A stretch of DNA of 12,883 bases, taken from Lachnoclostridium sp. UBA6475 (GTDB lineage Bacteria; Bacillota; Clostridia; Lachnospirales; Lachnospiraceae). The notes under the pieces were generated by a model. It was not told the DNA's origin. It ran no database searches and saw only the letters and a program-made list of their open reading frames with translations. Both the position numbers and the translations under genes were made by a program. Positions 6,021 through 12,450 of this stretch are shown one piece after another; position 1 is the stretch's first letter, and every line of letters starts with the position of its first letter. The stretch lies in NCBI GenBank assembly GCA_002435545.1, contig DJNB01000086.1:2810-15692 (forward strand), in the 5' to 3' direction.

Positions 6021-7649
6021 TTAATTCCAGTCATCATTGATCCAGTTACGCAGCAACATAGCAACTGCTTCCGGATTTTCGTCCACAAATTTCTCTATCA
6101 TCTTTCGAGTTTCCGATTTATCACTAAGTTCAATCTCTTCAAGATTTTCCTCATTTTCCTTCGTTGTAGCAAGCAGATCTTCTACAGAAAGTTCCGGCTC
6201 TGTCTCTGCTACTTTCACCGGTGCCGTACCACGGATAATAACAAAGATCAGAAGCGCACCGATCAAAACTGCCAGTATGATCATCAGATAATTTGTAATG
6301 CCACCGGCAAAACCAGTCTTTTCTGCCGCTTCATAAACCGGCTGCTCCTGCGCAATGATCGTTATGTTGTTCTGCGCAATACCGGTAGCCGCGGATACCA
6401 GCTGTAAAATCTCATCCGGCACCTGCAGTGTCGTCGGATCGCTGTTCTGGTCTGCATATTCTTCAAAACTAATATTGTCAAGTGCTCCGCTTGCCTGTAA
6501 CGACTCTTCGGATATCTTTTTGTACTTTGTCAGAACAACACCCATTGAAGATTCTCCCGGCACGACAGCACCTACTTCATGTTCGATATTTTTTACATCT
6601 TCATTTGGCAGATAATCGTATTTATTCAAGATTGTCTCTGAATTGGAAGTTCCGTTGCTCTGGATCATATAATCCGTCTCTTCTCCGTTCGAATCGGTTC
6701 CCGGTGTACCGCCGCTTCCGGACGCACCCGTAGAGGAATACTCATACGAACTGGAGTAATATCCCTGATCCTGACCGTCTGCCACGGAATATGTAGTAAC
6801 CAGCTCTGTCACTTTATCCATATCAAATTTAATATTGGTCTTACTACAGTCGGCATCGTCATATCCGGCTTTTAAAAGCATCTTTTCCGTACGTTCGGAA
6901 AATGTCTGCTGTAATTTTGCTTTATAGTCTTCCGTTCCGGAAATCGTACCACCCAGAGTATTGTCTGTCTTTGCTCCATACAGCAGATTTCCTTTTGTAT
7001 CTACAATAACAATATTATCTGTTGTTGTATTTCCTACTGCATTTGTCAGATAAAAGGCCATTGCCGTAGCTGTCTCTGTCGGCAGTTCCTTTCCATCTGC
7101 AAGTTTCAGCGAAACGCTGACCGCCGTCTCTTTGGTCGCTGAGATAAATTTCTTATCATCCTCCTGGCGGTTAATAATAACGGTCGCATCCTCCACGCCG
7201 TCAAATTTAAGCAGATTTTCTTTGATGGATGACTGCAGTGCCAGCGTGATCTTGGTCTGTTTTTCCAGCGAAGACGTTGTCATATCGCTCTGTAACGCAT
7301 CATCCCAGGTCATTTCTTTATCTACAATACCATTTGCACCCATGACAAGTGCCGCATCTGAATATTTGCTCTGCTCAACATCAAAGGAAGTAATACCAGT
7401 ATTCGGATCTGTCTCCATCTTATAGGTAATTCCTTTTCCGTCCAAAGCCTCTGACAATGTACTTGCCAAACTCGCATCCGAAAAAGAAGCCAGATGCGTA
7501 TATACCGGCCTTGTCAATACATAAGACAAGATTACAATTGCAAAAAACACCGCTAAAACAACACTGATTACAATTGTCTTTTGTTTTGTTGTGTACTTAT
7601 TCCAAAAAGCCAGTAATTTGTCTTTTATGGCAATCAATTGGTCCATCAT
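6021..7649 (-). CDS. fliF: FliF, flagellar MS-ring protein
   Basis: FliF assembles the membrane-embedded MS ring, the base on which rod, export gate and C-ring are built. The 542-residue protein has two transmembrane helices, at about 25-45 and 453-473. Between them is a large extracytoplasmic region with ring-building motifs, including 'THLASFSDASLASTLSEAL' and a central segment starting near VVIxxQ-like 'ATVIINRQEDDKKF'. A Gly/Ser-rich stretch in the middle (GASGSGGTPGTDSNGEE) fits the variable beta-collar loop. The cytoplasmic C-terminus ends with an amphipathic FliG-binding segment (about 517-542, MIEKFVDENPEAVAMLLRNW), with the conserved 'NPExVAxLLRxW' pattern. AGGAG at 7665-7661 precedes two consecutive ATG codons (7649 and 7646); either could start. 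It sits between fliE and fliG in the usual order. Confidence 0.97.
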   Translation of the reverse strand: MMDQLIAIKDKLLAFWNKYTTKQKTIVISVVLAVFFAIVILSYVLTRPVYTHLASFSDASLASTLSEALDGKGITYKMETDPNTGITSFDVEQSKYSDAALVMGANGIVDKEMTWDDALQSDMTTSSLEKQTKITLALQSSIKENLLKFDGVEDATVIINRQEDDKKFISATKETAVSVSLKLADGKELPTETATAMAFYLTNAVGNTTTDNIVIVDTKGNLLYGAKTDNTLGGTISGTEDYKAKLQQTFSERTEKMLLKAGYDDADCSKTNIKFDMDKVTELVTTYSVADGQDQGYYSSSYEYSSTGASGSGGTPGTDSNGEETDYMIQSNGTSNSETILNKYDYLPNEDVKNIEHEVGAVVPGESSMGVVLTKYKKISEESLQASGALDNISFEEYADQNSDPTTLQVPDEILQLVSAATGIAQNNITIIAQEQPVYEAAEKTGFAGGITNYLMIILAVLIGALLIFVIIRGTAPVKVAETEPELSVEDLLATTKENEENLEEIELSDKSETRKMIEKFVDENPEAVAMLLRNWINDDWN

Positions 7650-7686
7650 ACCGTTTTACTCTCCTAACATCATAAGTGTCTGTCTA

Positions 7687-8007
7687 TTACATCTGCATAT
7701 TCATCAATGTACGATATGCTTCCAATGCTGTATTTTTTACCGCAACCGTATACTGCAGTGAAATATTTGCTTTCTGCTGCGCAACCATCAGATCATGCCA
7801 GTTATCGGACTGTCCGGTAGCGTACCGTATTTCTTCCGCCTCCGCTGCATTGGATAATTGATTGGTCTCTCCAACCATATCGATCGCAGACGCCAAAAAT
7901 GAATCAAAGCGGTTTCCATCCTCTTTTTGTGTTACTTTTGCATTTGAACTTGCGTAACGGCTTACATCAGATAACGACTGAACGGCCGAAATATTTGTAA
8001 TGTCCAT
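7687..8007 (-). CDS. fliE: FliE, flagellar hook-basal body junction protein
   Basis: FliE is the first exported axial protein and connects the MS ring (FliF) to the proximal rod. The product is 106 residues, as usual for FliE. The C-terminal half is the conserved part: DLMVAQQKANISLQYTVAV followed by KNTALEAYRTLMNMQM, matching the FliE signature 'xxKAxxSLQxxxxVRNKxxxAYxEIMxMxV'. The N-terminal third is variable and Ser/Asn/Asp rich, as in homologues. The ATG at 8007 has GGAG 8 bases upstream (8019-8016). It lies 27 bases after flgC and 37 bases before fliF, in the flgB-flgC-fliE-fliF block shared with B. subtilis. Confidence 0.96.
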   Translation of the reverse strand: MDITNISAVQSLSDVSRYASSNAKVTQKEDGNRFDSFLASAIDMVGETNQLSNAAEAEEIRYATGQSDNWHDLMVAQQKANISLQYTVAVKNTALEAYRTLMNMQM

Positions 8008-8034
8008 TCCTTTTTCTCCTTTTATTCTCTATTA

Positions 8035-8475
8035 TCAGCTGTTTCCGCCGATTTCCAGTGCCTTCAATGCCATCCCCTTGGTTGAATTAAGGACTGTCAC
8101 ATTCGCTTCATACGCACGCGTTGCATCGATCATATTGGTCATTTCCGTCACTGTATTTACATTCGGGTAAGTTACATATCCATCCTGGTCTGCATCGGGA
8201 TGAGACGGATCATAGACTTTATTTCCCTCAGAAGGATCCGCAACAATCTCTGTCACTTTTACTCCTTTGCCAATATGTCCCGTGGCATATTGAAGGGATT
8301 CATTAAATGTCGGATAACTTTTTTCCTCAAAAACAACGGTTTTACGTTTATATACTTTTCCGTTTTCATCCCTTGTTGTATTCACATTTGCAATATTCTG
8401 TGAAATGATATCGGTTCGAAGCTGCTGAGCCGTCATTCCGGATGCGCTGACATCCATTGCTCCAAATACTGACAT
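8035..8475 (-). CDS. flgC: FlgC, flagellar proximal rod protein
   Basis: FlgC is a structural subunit of the proximal rod, exported through the flagellar type III system and assembled beyond FliE and FlgB. The 146-residue product has the N-terminal rod/hook signature with SQNIANVNTTR (25-35), then the FlgC-specific loop YDPSHPDADQDGYV (88-101) and the C-terminal helix NMIDATRAYEANVTVLNSTK (114-133). It ends MALKALEIG, typical of FlgC. Length is in the usual 130-150 range. AAAGGATG lies just upstream of the ATG at 8475. It follows flgB after a 55-base gap that contains an AT-rich palindrome. All parts expected in a working rod protein are present. Confidence 0.97.
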   Translation of the reverse strand: MSVFGAMDVSASGMTAQQLRTDIISQNIANVNTTRDENGKVYKRKTVVFEEKSYPTFNESLQYATGHIGKGVKVTEIVADPSEGNKVYDPSHPDADQDGYVTYPNVNTVTEMTNMIDATRAYEANVTVLNSTKGMALKALEIGGNS

Positions 8476-8508
8476 GCTTTTTCATCCTTTCTTACTTTGG
8501 TTATTGTC

Positions 8509-8532
8509 AAAATGATTAATATTAAACATTTT
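8509..8532 (-). repeat. 24-base near-perfect palindrome between flgB and flgC
   Basis: On the minus strand AAAATG-T-TTAATATTAA-T-CATTTT is self-complementary except for one T:T pair. It starts within the flgB stop codon. As RNA it would form a weak, AU-rich hairpin between the two cistrons. There is no U-tract and little GC, so termination is unlikely. It might influence mRNA processing or stability; that is inference. Confidence 0.5.
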
Positions 8533-8920
8533 ACGATGTACGAAGTGCGGATTTCAGTCTGGAAAATTCCTGCGTCATCGAATTCATCAATGTATAATAT
8601 TTTAACTGGTTTTTCGCCAATTCCACATTTTCCGTATTGATATCCACATTGTTGCCGTCATAACGGTAACTGAGATTTGCCTGATCGGTATACGTTGTGC
8701 AGTTTAACTCGTTCAGGTCAATGTTGGCAATCGTCTCATCCAGACTATCCGTCCCTGCTACCGCATTGGCAAGATACGTCTCAAACTGTACGTCCTTTCT
8801 CTTAAATCCCGGAGTATCTGCATTTGCAATGTTATTTGCCAGTATATCGTTTCTTGTCCAGCTGGCATCTGCCGCTTTTCCGAGCACATTGATATAATTG
8901 TATGCATTTGATAAAACCAT
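8531..8920 (-). CDS. flgB: FlgB, flagellar proximal rod protein
   Basis: FlgB is the innermost rod subunit, next to FliE, and is the first gene of this flagellar cluster. From the ATG at 8920 the protein is 129 residues, normal for FlgB. It shows the rod signature ANNIANADTPGFKRKDV (28-44) and the C-terminal FlgB pattern DGNNVDINTENVELAKNQLKY (88-108 region). The open frame extends 17 codons further up to 8971, but those residues run through the terminator-like hairpin and match nothing in the family. GGAGG at 8932-8928 sits exactly 7 bases before the ATG at 8920, so that start is chosen. The gene follows codY, as in B. subtilis. Its ribosome binding site lies only about 19 bases after a terminator-like hairpin, so expression requires read-through of that structure. 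Confidence 0.96.
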   Translation of the reverse strand: MVLSNAYNYINVLGKAADASWTRNDILANNIANADTPGFKRKDVQFETYLANAVAGTDSLDETIANIDLNELNCTTYTDQANLSYRYDGNNVDINTENVELAKNQLKYYTLMNSMTQEFSRLKSALRTS

Positions 8921-8951
8921 CTTTAAGCCTCCAATCCATCTTTTTTCGTAT

Positions 8952-8996
8952 AAAAACGCAAAGGGAATCACGAAAGATCACAATTCCATTTGCGTT
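8952..8996 (-). terminator. Rho-independent terminator or attenuator between codY and flgB
   Basis: On the minus strand AACGCAAA (8996-8989) pairs perfectly with TTTGCGTT (8962-8955). One mismatch follows, then GGAAT/ATTCC (8987-8983 with 8968-8964) and a 14-base loop region. The 3' arm runs straight into further Ts, giving UUUUU at 8956-8952. This is a good intrinsic terminator for the topA-codY transcript. Because the flgB ribosome binding site begins about 19 bases later, no promoter fits between them, so partial or regulated read-through must feed flgB. On the plus strand the hairpin lacks a proper U-tract. Confidence 0.75.
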
Positions 8997-9018
8997 ATCA
9001 GAAATCCATTTCCATTAT

Positions 9019-9777
9019 TTATGTTACAAAATCAGTATATATCCTATCATTTATAATCTTAATGTGCGTTCCTTTGACGCCATACGATTTTGTCTGGATC
9101 AGCCCTGCACTTTCTACTTTTTTCAGTGCGTTTACAATGACAGTCCTGGTAATTCCAACTTCTTTTGCCAAGCGGGAAGTGATGATCGTTCCCTCTCCCT
9201 TTTCAATTCTGCAAACCACTTGTTTTACCGCACTTTTTTCCAAAGGGGATAAAATATGTAATATGGATTCAATTTCCTGCTGCTTCCGGCTTGCAAAATC
9301 ATCTTCTTCCGAAACTGCCCTTGTCATTTCCAGTCCCACTACCGTTGTACTGTACTCTGTCAGGATAATATCCTCTATTCCATAGCATCGTTCTTTCCGT
9401 GCGAGGAATAGTGTCCCCAGTCTTTTTCCTGCAATATATACCGGCGCGATCATTGCCTGAATTCCCTCGGCGGTTTTACGTGGAAATCCCATAAACTCTA
9501 AATTCACATTCTCTTTTGTTGACAACACTTCCAGAAAGCGCTTTGACATAGCCGCATCCAGCCATTGTCCCTCCGAAGATGGGAAATAGGGCTGCGGTGA
9601 GTCGTCAGATTTTTGATGTATCCCTAAAATCTTTCCTTTGTTGCTGATCACATATACACTGGATTCTAATAATTCGCCAAGCAATTGGCATAAATCCGTA
9701 AATGCCACTTTCGACACACGATTATCCCTTAGTAATCGATTGATTTTACGTGTTTTGTCCAAAAGTTCTACACTCAT
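9019..9777 (-). CDS. codY: CodY, GTP- and branched-chain amino acid-sensing global regulator
   Basis: CodY binds Ile/Leu/Val and, in many species, GTP. When nutrients are plentiful it represses genes for amino acid uptake, biosynthesis and, in B. subtilis, motility. From the ATG at 9777 the protein is 252 residues, close to the usual 255-260. The N-terminal GAF-type ligand domain starts LLDKTRKINRLLR, like B. subtilis LLQKTRIINSMLQ. A helical linker follows, then the very conserved winged helix-turn-helix: SRLAKEVGITRTVIVNALKK (201-220), VESAGLIQTKSYGVKGTHIK (221-240). An ATG two codons earlier (9783) is only one base after the GAGG sequence; the ATG at 9777 has the right 7-base spacing and is preferred. 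The gene has its own promoter overlapping the topA stop and ends in front of a terminator-like hairpin before flgB. Confidence 0.97.
   Translation of the reverse strand: MSVELLDKTRKINRLLRDNRVSKVAFTDLCQLLGELLESSVYVISNKGKILGIHQKSDDSPQPYFPSSEGQWLDAAMSKRFLEVLSTKENVNLEFMGFPRKTAEGIQAMIAPVYIAGKRLGTLFLARKERCYGIEDIILTEYSTTVVGLEMTRAVSEEDDFASRKQQEIESILHILSPLEKSAVKQVVCRIEKGEGTIITSRLAKEVGITRTVIVNALKKVESAGLIQTKSYGVKGTHIKIINDRIYTDFVT
9034..9062 (-). promoter_or_regulatory. Candidate SigA promoter inside the codY 3' end, toward flgB
   Basis: On the minus strand TTAAGA (9062-9057, 4 of 6 to TTGACA) is followed by 17 bases and TATACT (9039-9034, 5 of 6 to TATAAT). Transcription would start near 9027, inside the last codY codons, and run through the hairpin into flgB. 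In B. subtilis the main fla/che promoter lies just ahead of flgB after codY, so a promoter is expected here. The match is modest in an AT-rich stretch and could be chance. Confidence 0.3.
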
Positions 9778-9804
9778 CTTCATGCCTCACAATCACTTAT
9801 AATA

Positions 9805-9833
9805 ATTTTATCATAGATTCAAAAAAATATCAA
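9805..9833 (-). promoter_or_regulatory. SigA promoter of codY
   Basis: On the minus strand TTGATA (9833-9828) and TAAAAT (9810-9805) are separated by 17 bases, each 5 of 6 to consensus. A TGA just ahead makes an extended -10 (TGATAAAAT). The -35 hexamer overlaps the topA stop codon. Transcription should start near 9798, giving a leader of about 20 bases to the codY ATG. No terminator is seen after topA, so codY may also receive read-through from topA. Confidence 0.75.
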
Positions 9834-12061
9834 GCATTATCCTTTTGTTTTTCCATGATATATCCGCAGGAAGATTCTGCACAAACCAGCTTATTGCCTT
9901 TTTCCAATAACATATTGCCGCATTTCGGGCAAATTTCTTTGGATGGTTTCTGCCATGTCATCACTTCACATTCCGGATAATTTTCGCATCCATAGTAGCG
10001 CCGTCCCTTCTGGGTTTTCTTAATAACGATCTCGCCGCCGCATTTCGGACATTTCACGCCGATTTTTTCAAAATAAGGTTTGGTGTTACGGCACTCCGGA
10101 AATCCCGGACAAGCCAGAAATTTTCCATGCGGGCCATATTTGATCACCATGTTTCTGCCACAATTTTCACAGATGGTATCCGTTACCTCATCTTCAATTT
10201 CTATCTTCTCAAGCGCCTGTTCGGCATGTTCGACCGCTTCTTTCAGATCCGGATAAAAATTGCGGATGATGCTTTTCCACTCTACCGTTCCTTCTGCCAC
10301 GCCATCCAGCAGTGTTTCCATCGTAGCGGTAAAGTTTACGTCAACAATGCTTGGGAATGCACTTATCATAATTTTATTTACAATATCTCCCAGATCGGAC
10401 AAATACAGATTTTTGTTTTCTTTTGCAAGATACCGTCTGGAAATAAGCGTCGAAATCGTCGGCGCATACGTACTTGGTCTTCCAATTCCAAGATCTTCCA
10501 GTTCTTTTACCAGAGAGGCCTCTGTATAATGAGCCGGCGGCTGCGTAAAATGCTGTTCCTGTTTGAGTTCAACTTCCCGGAACACGTCACCCTGAGCCAC
10601 TTTATGAAGGGCAGCGTTATTTTCTGCCTTATCTTCCTCATTTTGGTATACCGAAAGAAATCCCGGAAATACGATTTTGGAGCCTGAACTCGTAAAACGA
10701 TAGTTCCCGGCATCTATTTTTACGGATGTCGTCTCATAACGTGCCGCATTCATACGGCTTGCCACAAAACGCTTCCATATCAGCTGATAAAGACGAAACT
10801 GATCTCTGGATAAGGAATCTTTCACGGCGGCCGGTGTCAGATCGACATACGTAGGACGGATCGCCTCGTGGGCATCCTGAATCTTTTTGTCGTCTTTTTT
10901 CTGTACTGCATTTCCTATCACATTTTCTTCGCCATAATTTTCGCGGATAAACTCCTTACATTCGGCATCTGCCTCTTGGGAAATACGGGTAGAATCGGTA
11001 CGGAGATAAGTGATCAGTCCGATCGTTCCATGTCCTTTGACCGCAACTCCTTCGTATAACTGCTGCGCAATACGCATTGTCTTTGAGGTGGCAAAATTTA
11101 AATGTTTCGCACACTCCTGCTGCAATGTACTGGTCGTAAAAGGCAGCGGCGGTTTTTTAGAGCGCTCACCCTTCTTGACCTCAGAAACTTCATACGCTGC
11201 GCCCTTTAATTCGTTGTAAATTTTTTCCAGTTCTTCTTTTCCAATATTTTCCTGTTTTTTCGGATTTCCGTAATACTTCGCCAAAAGCGGTTTCTTGCAT
11301 CCCTTTATCGGAAATTCCGCTTCCAGACTCCAGTATTCGGACGGAATAAACGCATCGATCTGTGCCTCTCTGTCGGCAATGATACGAAGCGCTACCGACT
11401 GCACTCGTCCGGCACTCAGTCCACGTTTTACTTTCTGCCACAAAAGCGGACTGATGGAATATCCCACAATACGGTCAAGCACACGGCGTGCCTGCTGGGC
11501 ATCCACTTTCTGCAAATCAATCGGTTCCGGGTCCTGCATACCGGCATGCACCGCTTTTTCTGTAATTTCATGAAACATGACGCGGCATTTATCATGAGGA
11601 TCCATTTCCAGCAAATGAGCCAAATGCCAGGAAATCGCTTCCCCTTCACGGTCCGGGTCCGTTGCCAGATAGACTTTTTTAGAACGGACATATTCATTTT
11701 GCAGCTCTTCAATAAGTTTGCGTTTGTCCCACATGTTCGTATAAGACGGCGTAAACCCATCTTCTATATTCACGCCAAACTGATTGCGCGGCAAATCCCG
11801 CAGATGACCGCGGCTGGCCATTACTTTGTAATCGCTTCCCAAAAAGCGTTCAATCGTCTTCGCTTTGGCCGGTGATTCCACGATAACCAGATTTTTGGCA
11901 TTCTTTGGCAGCGGATCTAATTTCTTCAGCGGTTTCTTTTCCGGAAGATTCACCGTTCCATTGATGATCATTTTTTCGCCGTCTGCTTTTTTCTTGCGGC
12001 CTCGTTTTTTCTTTTTCGTATCATCAATAATAATCGTTCGTTTAATTGGAAATTCCAGCAT
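9830..12061 (-). CDS. topA: DNA topoisomerase I (type IA), with basic N-terminal extension
   Basis: TopA relaxes negative supercoils by cutting one DNA strand through a phosphotyrosine link, balancing gyrase. The product is 743 residues. The TOPRIM domain begins at about 56 with LVIVESPAKAKTIERFLG (catalytic Glu62) and contains the metal-binding DPDREGE (135-141). The catalytic Tyr is Y352 in LITYLRTDSTRIS. The C-terminus has three four-Cys zinc ribbons: C631/C634/C651/C657, C671/C674/C692/C698 and C711/C714/C727/C732. All motifs are intact. Unlike many TopA proteins, which begin within a few residues of the 'LVIVESPAK' strand, this one has about 55 extra residues including a KKKKRGRKKK cluster (16-25). 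An internal ATG at codon 31 has no ribosome binding site, whereas the first ATG has GGATGGAG just upstream, so the long form is favoured. A SigA promoter lies upstream; codY follows directly. Confidence 0.97.
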   Translation of the reverse strand: MLEFPIKRTIIIDDTKKKKRGRKKKADGEKMIINGTVNLPEKKPLKKLDPLPKNAKNLVIVESPAKAKTIERFLGSDYKVMASRGHLRDLPRNQFGVNIEDGFTPSYTNMWDKRKLIEELQNEYVRSKKVYLATDPDREGEAISWHLAHLLEMDPHDKCRVMFHEITEKAVHAGMQDPEPIDLQKVDAQQARRVLDRIVGYSISPLLWQKVKRGLSAGRVQSVALRIIADREAQIDAFIPSEYWSLEAEFPIKGCKKPLLAKYYGNPKKQENIGKEELEKIYNELKGAAYEVSEVKKGERSKKPPLPFTTSTLQQECAKHLNFATSKTMRIAQQLYEGVAVKGHGTIGLITYLRTDSTRISQEADAECKEFIRENYGEENVIGNAVQKKDDKKIQDAHEAIRPTYVDLTPAAVKDSLSRDQFRLYQLIWKRFVASRMNAARYETTSVKIDAGNYRFTSSGSKIVFPGFLSVYQNEEDKAENNAALHKVAQGDVFREVELKQEQHFTQPPAHYTEASLVKELEDLGIGRPSTYAPTISTLISRRYLAKENKNLYLSDLGDIVNKIMISAFPSIVDVNFTATMETLLDGVAEGTVEWKSIIRNFYPDLKEAVEHAEQALEKIEIEDEVTDTICENCGRNMVIKYGPHGKFLACPGFPECRNTKPYFEKIGVKCPKCGGEIVIKKTQKGRRYYGCENYPECEVMTWQKPSKEICPKCGNMLLEKGNKLVCAESSCGYIMEKQKDNA

Positions 12062-12135
12062 ATATCTCCATCCTAACTTTCCAGCAAGTTTTCTATTCTT
12101 GCGCTGTGTATCACATTGTAATAAAACCTTTTAAA

Positions 12136-12164
12136 ATCATACACTATTCCGACAAGCCTTTCAA
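12136..12164 (-). promoter_or_regulatory. SigA promoter of topA
   Basis: On the minus strand TTGAAA (12164-12159) and TATGAT (12141-12136), each 5 of 6 to consensus, are separated by exactly 17 bases. Transcription should begin near 12129, leaving a leader of about 67 bases before the topA ATG. In other bacteria topA promoters respond to supercoiling; nothing here shows that directly. Confidence 0.75.
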
Positions 12165-12347
12165 GGTATTTCTTATATACATCTATATACAATAGTATAT
12201 TTTACTGCAATACAAACAGCGCTGCAGCAGTCTGTCTGCATACGGCTGTACGGTTCAGCGTATATTTCCCTTTTTTCATATATGCGAAATGTATTTGTTT
12301 AAAATTCAAGAATATTTTTCTTTATCTTTCTCTTTTTCTTTCATTTA

Positions 12348-12376
12348 TTGCGTATTCGTATATCATAGAATATAAT
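12348..12376 (+). promoter_or_regulatory. SigA promoter of the nitrilase-family gene
   Basis: A perfect -10, TATAAT (12371-12376), lies 17 bases after TTGCGT (12348-12353, 3 of 6 to consensus). A pyrimidine-rich tract sits just upstream. Transcription should start near 12383, about 68 bases before the ATG at 12451. The -35 is weak, so the promoter may need an activator or be modest. A TTTTC-AA-GAAAA inverted repeat follows the start site. Confidence 0.6.
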
Positions 12377-12388
12377 AAAAGTATTCAT

Positions 12389-12400
12389 TTTTCAAGAAAA
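12389..12400 (+). promoter_or_regulatory. CodY-box-like inverted repeat just after the predicted start site
   Basis: TTTTC-AA-GAAAA has the two half-sites of the CodY consensus AATTTTCWGAAAATT, but with two bases between them instead of one. It lies within about 20 bases after the predicted transcription start of the nitrilase gene, a position where a bound repressor would block RNA polymerase. The sequence is AT-rich and the spacing is wrong by one base, so this may be chance. Confidence 0.25.
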
Positions 12401-12450
12401 TTTTTGTATGTTTTTAAACCCATGCCGGGTACTGTTACGAGGAGGATTGT

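Larger units (their letters stand above)
12062..12450. other. 389-base AT-rich intergenic region between divergent topA and nitrilase genes
   Basis: No gene is seen here. The left part holds the topA promoter and its leader of about 67 bases. The right part holds the nitrilase promoter and leader. Between them are an inverted repeat ATATAC-AATA-GTATAT (12185-12200), a short GC-richer patch with possible small hairpins (TGCAG/CTGCA and ATAC-G-GCTG/CAGC-GTAT, within about 12212-12264), and a pyrimidine-rich tract at 12315-12342 with one purine. None of these matches an RNA family I recognise. Confidence 0.7.

Noticed and set aside
8408..8415. A second SigD-like -10 (ACCGATAT, minus strand) inside flgC
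   Set aside because: The first base differs from GCCGATAT and there is no TAAA 15 bases upstream (the bases at 8431-8434 do not fit).
8476..8530. A SigA promoter before flgC, from the TTGACA in the flgB-flgC gap
   Set aside because: The sequence 17 bases downstream is the flgC ribosome binding site region and has no -10-like hexamer.
8921..8971. Longer FlgB starting at 8971
   Set aside because: The extra 17 residues are encoded by the terminator hairpin and match no FlgB sequence; the ATG at 8920 has a perfect GGAGG at the right distance.
8921..9018. A c-di-GMP (GEMM) riboswitch ahead of flgB, as in Clostridioides difficile
   Set aside because: The whole codY-flgB gap is only 98 bases and is filled by the hairpin; the GEMM conserved core and two-stem layout are not present.
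10127..10687. A 186-residue open frame on the plus strand, antisense to topA
   Set aside because: The opposite strand encodes conserved TopA sequence throughout; the frame has no recognisable domain and no convincing ribosome binding site.
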